DNA from: Leptospira interrogans
GTDB taxonomy: Bacteria; Spirochaetota; Leptospiria; Leptospirales; Leptospiraceae
Length of the DNA stretch: 64,000 nt
NCBI RefSeq assembly: GCF_900156205.1
Contig: NZ_FTNA01000010.1
Location: 1-64,000, forward strand
Direction: 5' to 3'
Positions 58,938 through 64,000 of the stretch are shown piece by piece (position 1 is the stretch's first letter; the number at the start of each line of letters is the position of its first letter). The position numbers were made by a program, and so were the translations under genes. The notes below the pieces were generated by a model. That model was not told where the DNA came from, ran no database searches, and saw only the letters and a program-made list of their open reading frames with translations.

Positions 58938-59827
58938 ATTTCCTCAGCAAGACCAGGCCGATTTATATCCGTTCCAAATTGGATGGGAGAAGGTACAAAG
59001 ATGAAGATCAACGTAAATAAAATCAACAGACCACCAATCTTTCGAACTCGATCCAATGGAACCGCCGAGTCAGGAACAAAAGGATGTTCTATTTTTATGA
59101 TGAAATAAATCAGGAAACCCCACAGTAACCAGGAAAAATTCCACAGACATAGAAACAAAAAACAAATAAAAAGATAATAAATCCAATTTCTATATTTTTC
59201 ACCAAAAACGGAATAAATCACGTGACCACCATCTAATTGACCAAACGGAAGTAAATTGATCGCCGTTACAAGAAGTCCAACCCAACCCGCCTGAGCCAAA
59301 GGATGAATCCAGACGTCTTGAATGGCAGGATTAAAAGGTCCTAAAATCCATTGATTTACGAAAATCGTAAAAATAGATTCCCCAAAAGAAATGATTCCTG
59401 GATTTCCTTTTACACTTTCCATAGGAACCAAAGAAGACATATAAATTCCTACCACATAACAAGGTACGGAAAGAATCAAACTCATAAGAGGACCCCAGAT
59501 CCCTATGTCAAAGAGTTGCTTTTTATTCCGGATTGGTTCCAGAATTCGAATGACCGCACCCATAGTTCCAATAGGGGCTAATGGAATTGGTATAAAATAC
59601 GGCCAGGTTACTTGAATACCGTAATAACGGGCTGCTAAAAAATGCCCCATCTCGTGAGCGAAAAGAATTATAATCAAAGAAAGAGAATAAGGAAGTCTAA
59701 GAAAAAATAATTCCTTTAAAGATTCAGCCGATAAGAAAGGGATCTTGAAAAATTCACTCTGAAATGTGAGAGTCAAAAAGGTTAATACAAACAAAATTAT
59801 GTGTGTTGAAAATTTATATTGTTTCAA
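58901..59827 (-). CDS. Site-2 protease family (M50) zinc metalloprotease
   Basis: 308 residues with about six membrane helices. Intramembrane zinc site: [15 protein letters not shown] (HExxH at about 58-62) and [15 protein letters not shown], the third-ligand LDGG motif. The extended helix GYxxPV-like core of other S2Ps is replaced by [16 protein letters not shown], as in the FtsH-linked/EGY1-like group. Probably cleaves membrane regulators such as anti-sigma factors. Translationally coupled to the downstream propeller protein by a 37-bp overlap. Confidence 0.88.
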   Translation of the reverse strand: MKQYKFSTHIILFVLTFLTLTFQSEFFKIPFLSAESLKELFFLRLPYSLSLIIILFAHEMGHFLAARYYGIQVTWPYFIPIPLAPIGTMGAVIRILEPIRNKKQLFDIGIWGPLMSLILSVPCYVVGIYMSSLVPMESVKGNPGIISFGESIFTIFVNQWILGPFNPAIQDVWIHPLAQAGWVGLLVTAINLLPFGQLDGGHVIYSVFGEKYRNWIYYLFICFLFLCLWNFSWLLWGFLIYFIIKIEHPFVPDSAVPLDRVRKIGGLLILFTLIFIFVPSPIQFGTDINRPGLAEEIWTSLKSVYSDL

Positions 59828-60028
59828 ATTTATATTCTATTCTTCTTAGAAAGAATCCTCTTTACATCATATCACGAATTTTGAACCTTTTCCTTAACAG
59901 TTCTTGTTCAAACCAAATACTTTACAGGTATGATAATTTTTAAAATTTATCTTCCCAAGTTTTTGAAAAAGAATGTCGAATTGTTTCAGAAAGGTTAATT
60001 GTAGTTTTGGGAAAATGGAGATTAACAT

Positions 60029-60736
60029 TTGTTTGAAAATATTAAATTTATAAGGAAATATGATCCCGCTGCTAAGTCTTACTTAGAAATTGTACTCTGT
60101 TATCCCGGTTTACATGCCCTCTGGTTTCATAAACTGGCTCATTTTCTTTATAGGATGAAACTCCCTTTAATCCCAAGGATGATCAATACTTTTTCCAGAT
60201 TTATTACTGGAATCGACATTCATCCCGGAGCAAAAATTGCAAACGGGATTATGATCGATCATGGACACGGAGTTGTAATCGGCGAAACCGCCACAATCGC
60301 AAAAGGGTGTTTAATTTACCAAGGTGTTACTCTTGGGGGTACTGGAAAAGAATCTGGAAAACGTCATCCGTCTTTACTCGAAAACGTAGTGGTAGGCGCA
60401 GGCGCTAAAATTCTTGGAAATATTACGATCGGAAAAAACGTACGTGTAGGTGCTGGATCCGTAGTTATGAGAGACGTTCCACACGATAGTACGGTAGTCG
60501 GAATTCCTGCCAAAGTAGTTCGCTCTAAAATGCCAATCGGCGAAGAAGGCGAACACATGTTGGATCATAACGAAATTCCGGACCCGGTCGCTAAAGTATT
60601 TTCTATCCTACTTGAAAGAATAGAAACTCTTCAAAAAGAAGTGCATTCTATAGATAAGAGCGGGATTCATTCCGTTAAGTCAAACGACAATCTGGAAGAA
60701 ATTTTAGATGAATTTATACACGGCGGAGGAATTTAA
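60029..60736 (+). CDS. cysE: Serine O-acetyltransferase
   Basis: 235 residues. Acetylates serine with acetyl-CoA in the first committed step of cysteine synthesis. The helical N terminus ends at HALWFHKLAHFLYRM, then a left-handed beta-helix: IDIHPGAKIANGIMIDHGHGVVIGETATIAKG (His and Asp of the active site), YQGVTLGGTGK and GAGAKILGNITIGKNVRVGAGSVVMRDVP. A C-terminal tail extends beyond the plant/bacterial norm. Start TTG with GGAG 10 bases upstream. No cysK is adjacent. Confidence 0.92.
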   Translation: MFENIKFIRKYDPAAKSYLEIVLCYPGLHALWFHKLAHFLYRMKLPLIPRMINTFSRFITGIDIHPGAKIANGIMIDHGHGVVIGETATIAKGCLIYQGVTLGGTGKESGKRHPSLLENVVVGAGAKILGNITIGKNVRVGAGSVVMRDVPHDSTVVGIPAKVVRSKMPIGEEGEHMLDHNEIPDPVAKVFSILLERIETLQKEVHSIDKSGIHSVKSNDNLEEILDEFIHGGGI

Positions 60737-60771
60737 AGATCTATTTTGAAAATTTACGATTCTAAATTATT

Positions 60772-60945
60772 TAACGTGAGTTTGACGTAAAAAAATCTGG
60801 GCGAATCCGGCTGTCTATGGCAGCCGGACCGGGCTCTCAGCTCTGGTCAAGTTATTGTAAAACTCCAGAATTAGATTAAATTTTTATAAAATACCAATAA
60901 CTTAACCTCGCATCGATCCCTTTCGCATTATGCCGAATTCACGTT
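60772..60945 (+). repeat. Family B element, copy B6
   Basis: 174 bp with ends TTAACGTGAGTTTGACGTAA and GCATTATGCCGAATTCACGT-TA. The interior has a GC-rich stem GGCTG-TCTATGG-CAGCC (60808-60825 region) and positions 60826-60850, identical to the reverse complement of 42260-42284. Same element as B7 in the other orientation. Confidence 0.8.
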
Positions 60946-61391
60946 ATTTAGATCAAATAAGCGCGGATTTATTTTAAAATTCACATTATATATTTATTAT
61001 GTAGCCAAATCTGAAAAAGAGCAAAGGATCAAATCGCGAAGAAAGGTAATATTGATACGATCCTCTTCTTTGTCTTTGAGAAAATTCGAATCATTTTGTA
61101 ATCGTGTTTGAGATTAAAAAGAACTGCCTTAATAGCAGATTTTCTCAAAAAAAGTAATTACTCCTAGGCATATGAAAATAATACCAAGTTATTAACGGCC
61201 AAATTTGCGAAAAAAATAACGATACTTAAAAATACCGCAAATTCGGGATTTACGACATTTTAGAACAGGCCAAAACATTCAAATTTTTGAAACAATCTAA
61301 TCCAAGTATTCTATTTATACGTCCGAGTAATAATTGCGAAACAATCACAATCTGTAAGAACTTTAAAATATAAACTCTTACAATCTAAGAG

Positions 61392-61417
61392 AAACCCCGC
61401 AAAAAGTTACGGGGTTT
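61392..61417 (-). terminator. Hairpin terminator of the RlpA-type gene
   Basis: AAACCCCG (61392-61399) pairs with CGGGGTTT (61410-61417). On the minus strand the following bases TCTCTTAG are T-rich but short. Confidence 0.6.
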
Positions 61418-61455
61418 ACTAACGAGGAAACAATTTTTTTAAAATTTAAAGGTGG

Positions 61456-62364
61456 TTATTTTTTCGGAATGAAACAGTCAATTCCATCGTTTTTTAATTT
61501 CGATTTCAACGATTCCGCCTCAGTTCTGCTTGCGAAATCCCCTAACTGAATTACAAATAAACCATCTCTTGTAAATAGGAAAGTTTTTTCACCGTATTCT
61601 TGTCCAAGATTAGATTTATAAGATTCAGCTCTAGATTGTTCCCGAAAAACACCTACTTGAACCGTATATCCTTTAGGAGCACCTTTGATATACTTTCCAC
61701 CGGCAATCGGTTTGTTTTGATAATCCGATTTTTGAGGATTTAGTTTTTCAGGTTTTCCATCTTCTAAAAGAGCTTCTTCATCGTCAGAATTTTCGAGATC
61801 TTCGGATTCTTCGTTTGCAGCTCCTCCACGTTTTACTACTTTAATACCTACTTTAGCAATACCTACATCTTTAAAATCTAAAGTATCTGCAGCTTTTTCA
61901 GAAAGATCAATGATTCTATCCTTTACAAAAGGTCCTCTATCGTTGACACGAACTATAACTTCTTTTTGGTTTTCTAAATTTTGAACTCTAATGATGGAAC
62001 CTAAAGGAAGTGTTGGATGTGCAGCAGTTAGTTTTGTTTTATCAAATTTTTCTCCGCTTGCCGTTGGTTTACCGTGAAACTTTGCGCCATACCAGGAAGA
62101 CATTCCAACTTCGTCAAAATCTCCAGAAGAATTGGTTTTTTCAGGTGGTTGAGCTTTTGCATACTTTTCAACACTCAATTCTTCTTCGAAAGATCTACGT
62201 GCAGGTTTTTGAGAAACGAAATTTGAATTAGAATCCATCGGAATAATTTCTTTTTCAAAAAAAATCTCCGACGGATCTCCAGAAGCGCTGACGCTTCGTT
62301 TAGACTCTACCGACGCACAAGACGTAAAAATGATCAGGGCGGTTAAGATTGCTATTTGTTTCAT
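61456..62364 (-). CDS. rlpA: RlpA-family lipoprotein with SPOR domain
   Basis: 302 residues from ATG 62364 (GAGGAA just upstream); lipobox MKQIAILTALIIFTSC (Cys16). A double-psi beta-barrel spans GMSSWYGAKFHGKPTASGEKFDKTKLTAAHPTLPLGSIIRVQNL and VRVNDRGPFVKDRIIDLS, with the catalytic-type Asp. The C terminus is a SPOR peptidoglycan-binding domain (GYTVQVGVFREQSRAESYKSNL...RDGLFVIQLGDFASRTEAESL). RlpA acts as a septal lytic transglycosylase in some bacteria; here the role is inferred. An upstream frame extends to 62421 but loses the lipobox position. Confidence 0.9.
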   Translation of the reverse strand: MKQIAILTALIIFTSCASVESKRSVSASGDPSEIFFEKEIIPMDSNSNFVSQKPARRSFEEELSVEKYAKAQPPEKTNSSGDFDEVGMSSWYGAKFHGKPTASGEKFDKTKLTAAHPTLPLGSIIRVQNLENQKEVIVRVNDRGPFVKDRIIDLSEKAADTLDFKDVGIAKVGIKVVKRGGAANEESEDLENSDDEEALLEDGKPEKLNPQKSDYQNKPIAGGKYIKGAPKGYTVQVGVFREQSRAESYKSNLGQEYGEKTFLFTRDGLFVIQLGDFASRTEAESLKSKLKNDGIDCFIPKK

Positions 62365-62470
62365 AGTTTCCTCGGTCCTATTGATTCCTTTAAACAAATC
62401 GGTTGATCTGGAAAAAACCATTACAACTTTTTGAGTCGTCCGGGATAGAAATGATTCCGATAGTTATACT

Positions 62471-63373
62471 ATGACAGGAGCGGATATAGGCAAAAGATTC
62501 AACCAAGCTTTGAACTTAGAAAAAGAAGGCAAATATCCAGAAGCGATTTTACTTTATGAAGGTTTAATTCAATCCCAACCAAAATACCAAAAGTCTTATT
62601 TAAATTTAGGAGCGCTTTATTCTAAACAAGGTAACTCCAAAAAAGCGATTGAGATCTATCAAAAAGCCCTACAGGTTGGAAAATCACCTGAACTTTACTA
62701 TAACATTGGAATCGAACTTTATAGAAGTGGTGAAACAGAAACTGCAATTCGATCTCTTAAAAAATCTTTAGAAATTGAAAAGAAATTTTTAAAGTCACAT
62801 ATTCTACTTGCGTATTGTTATAGACAACTTGAGAAGGATGATAAAACAGAACTTTATCTTACCAATGCGATTCGGTTAGATCCTAAAAATCGAATGGCGC
62901 TTACAGCTCTTGCAACTCTATATTTTGAAAAAGAACGTTGGAAAGAATGTCTTGAAGCGGCCAACAAAGTAAGCAAACTTTTTCCGAACGATTCTAGAAT
63001 GCAGGTGCTTCTTTCTGAAGTTCATACTCGTCTAGGAAATTTTAAACAGTCTTTTGAAATTCTTAAACAAGCGACTTCACAATCGAAAGGATTTACTCGT
63101 TTTTTAGACACAATCGAAGAATTCAAAAAAAATCCAGAAGAAGCAGCTTTCTTTGATTCATTAGAAAAGCTTACAAAAAATAAATTGAACGAATTTCGAT
63201 CAAAATTTGAAATGAGTCAGGAAAATCCAGAAGACTTCTCTCCCCCAAACCCTCAGGATGCACTTGATCTTTCTTTGATGTATTTATTCCATGGTGACAA
63301 AGAGCGAGCTCTAAAATACATGCTCTATGCACAAAAACAATTGGAAGAATCAAATTCACAAAACGATGTCTGA
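62471..63373 (+). CDS. TPR-repeat protein
   Basis: 300 residues, cytoplasmic by lack of signal. About six tetratricopeptide repeats from residue 5 (FNQALNLEKEGKYPEAILLYEGLIQSQPK, SYLNLGALYSKQGNSKKAIEIYQKALQVG, LYYNIGIELYRSGETETAIRSLKKSLEIE, and more to about 215), then a charged helical tail. Likely a protein-interaction scaffold. Divergent from rlpA, 106 bp between starts. Confidence 0.85.
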   Translation: MTGADIGKRFNQALNLEKEGKYPEAILLYEGLIQSQPKYQKSYLNLGALYSKQGNSKKAIEIYQKALQVGKSPELYYNIGIELYRSGETETAIRSLKKSLEIEKKFLKSHILLAYCYRQLEKDDKTELYLTNAIRLDPKNRMALTALATLYFEKERWKECLEAANKVSKLFPNDSRMQVLLSEVHTRLGNFKQSFEILKQATSQSKGFTRFLDTIEEFKKNPEEAAFFDSLEKLTKNKLNEFRSKFEMSQENPEDFSPPNPQDALDLSLMYLFHGDKERALKYMLYAQKQLEESNSQNDV

Positions 63374-63655
63374 TTTTGATCTATTCAAAAACGAATTTTA
63401 GAAAAACGTTAAGTATTAGTCCCTACATTTTTGAATGATAAGATGATATTTTATAGTAAGACAAAGTTGTATAAGAGTTTTCATATTTTACAATATTTAA
63501 GAAACAACTACAGTAAACTTAAAAAACGATTTTTTTTATCATTCGTTCGGATAAGACTTTTTTCATTAAAGATCTGTTGCAAAATTCAGAAAATGTGGGA
63601 ACTCATACGGGAATTTACTATCGAAAAAATAATTCAAAATTGTAAAACGAGCTTT
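63374..63655. repeat. Repeat-bearing upstream region with GTGGGAACT palindromes
   Basis: Contains TTAGTCCCTACATTTTTGAA and AATGTGGGAACTCATACGGG (63592-63611), family B-type hairpin arms, in AT-rich sequence ahead of the partial gene. Confidence 0.5.
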
Positions 63656-64000
63656 ATGAGACGTAATCTGTGGGAACTACCACGTTTTTCTTTTCGAATT
63701 TTAAAATGCACCTTACCATTTTTTATCATTTCCCTTTTTCATTTTTGTATTTATCCAATTCGAGAGGCGGAAGTCTTAGAAACGGATGTTTCATTTTTAT
63801 ATTTGAACTCTACTGAATTTCCACAAAACGAATTAGAAAAAATGAATTCGATTTGGAAAGTAAGAAAGCTTAGAGACAAAGGAACTACAGCGGAAGATAA
63901 AAATAATTTGGGAATTTTATTTGCAAAAAATTCGCTTTTGGATGATGCAGAATCGTTTTGGAAAGAGTGTATGAAAATTTCAGAATCAAATCCAGTATGT
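63656..64000 (+). CDS. Partial TPR-like lipoprotein gene, cut by window end
   Basis: 115 codons open to the last base. The translation starts MRRNLWELPRFSFRILKC and has a hydrophobic lipoprotein-type signal TLPFFIISLFHFC (Cys31), then a helical mature part with a TPR-like segment AEDKNNLGILFAKNSLLDDAESFWKECMKI. The first codons (NLWELPR) come from a family B hairpin, AATCTGTGGGAACTACCACG. No earlier in-frame start is apparent and the next ATG would remove the signal. Function unknown. Confidence 0.6.
   Translation, partial: MRRNLWELPRFSFRILKCTLPFFIISLFHFCIYPIREAEVLETDVSFLYLNSTEFPQNELEKMNSIWKVRKLRDKGTTAEDKNNLGILFAKNSLLDDAESFWKECMKISESNPVC

Larger units (their letters stand above)
60737..61455. 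other. Intergenic region with family B element and terminator
   Basis: Holds B6 (60772-60945) just after cysE, then about 450 bp of AT-rich sequence with no coding signal, and a hairpin at 61392-61417 ending the RlpA gene. Confidence 0.6.

Overview
The window is AT-rich (about 35% G+C by eye) and looks like chromosome of a pathogenic Leptospira close to L. interrogans. This is inferred from spirochaete-style lipoprotein signals (short hydrophobic stretch ending in an early Cys, often without the Gly/Ala seen in proteobacteria), frequent TTG starts, gene content (MASE1 kinases, SpoIIE phosphatases with TPR tails, RlpA, fused PabBC) and long AT-rich intergenic spacers full of short palindromic repeats. 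No rRNA, intact insertion sequence, prophage or CRISPR array is visible.

Layout. 1-5.2 kb: coiled-coil membrane protein, rhomboid protease, Nudix hydrolase with a nitrilase-like membrane protein, and a beta-propeller-like lipoprotein. 5.4-8.7 kb: EcsC-like protein, prfA and a PLP trans-sulfuration-type enzyme. 8.7-10 kb: repeat-filled spacer. 10-18.9 kb: MASE1/PAS/HisKA_2 sensor kinase divergent from a co-directional run pabBC-thpR-aat-small secreted Lys-rich protein, then a long-chain acyl-CoA ligase with a candidate operator, and a DUF3592-like membrane protein. 19.3-23.5 kb: four-gene minus-strand envelope operon (membrane-anchored protein, HEAT lipoprotein, lipoprotein of unknown function, metallo-beta-lactamase-fold lipoprotein). 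23.8-28.1 kb: secreted SGNH hydrolase, small lipoprotein, TrmA/RlmD-type methyltransferase. 28.2-29.4 kb: tRNA-Ser(UGA), tRNA-Ser(GCU), two overlapping membrane protein genes, tRNA-Arg(ACG). 30-32.9 kb: EF-hand-like membrane-anchored protein, a BFD-type ferredoxin plus WbuC-type cupin behind a promoter whose spacer holds a Fur-like inverted repeat, and a convergent ATPase/STAS pair. 34.2-41.5 kb: plsC, dapF, methyltransferase, HAD hydrolase, a two-gene FAD oxidoreductase/polytopic membrane protein operon, VOC protein, small conserved-looking protein. 42.3-45.1 kb: IPT/TIG lipoprotein, enoyl-CoA hydratase, dcd, DUF2147 protein. 45.7-53.9 kb: two paralogous giant membrane SpoIIE phosphatases, the second followed by an overlapping gluzincin metalloprotease gene. 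54-60.7 kb: DAACS symporter, MATE transporter, a 5'-truncated gene remnant, a beta-propeller/transglutaminase-like protein overlapping a site-2 protease, cysE. 61.4-64 kb: RlpA-type lipoprotein, TPR protein, and a partial TPR-like lipoprotein gene that begins inside a dispersed repeat.

The most distinctive feature is the non-coding fraction. At least three families of short elements with terminal inverted repeats recur: family A (about 100 bp, ends TAGAGTTGTTGAAAAATT), family B (about 170-310 bp, ends like TAACGTGAGTTCGRCRTAA) and family C (about 65-95 bp, ends like TTACTCAGAAYTATATAA). None encodes a transposase here, so they look like MITEs or other non-autonomous elements. The other items most worth following are the Fur-like operator over the ferredoxin/cupin pair, the palindromic operator before the acyl-CoA ligase, the FAD oxidoreductase/membrane protein operon and the SpoIIE paralogues.
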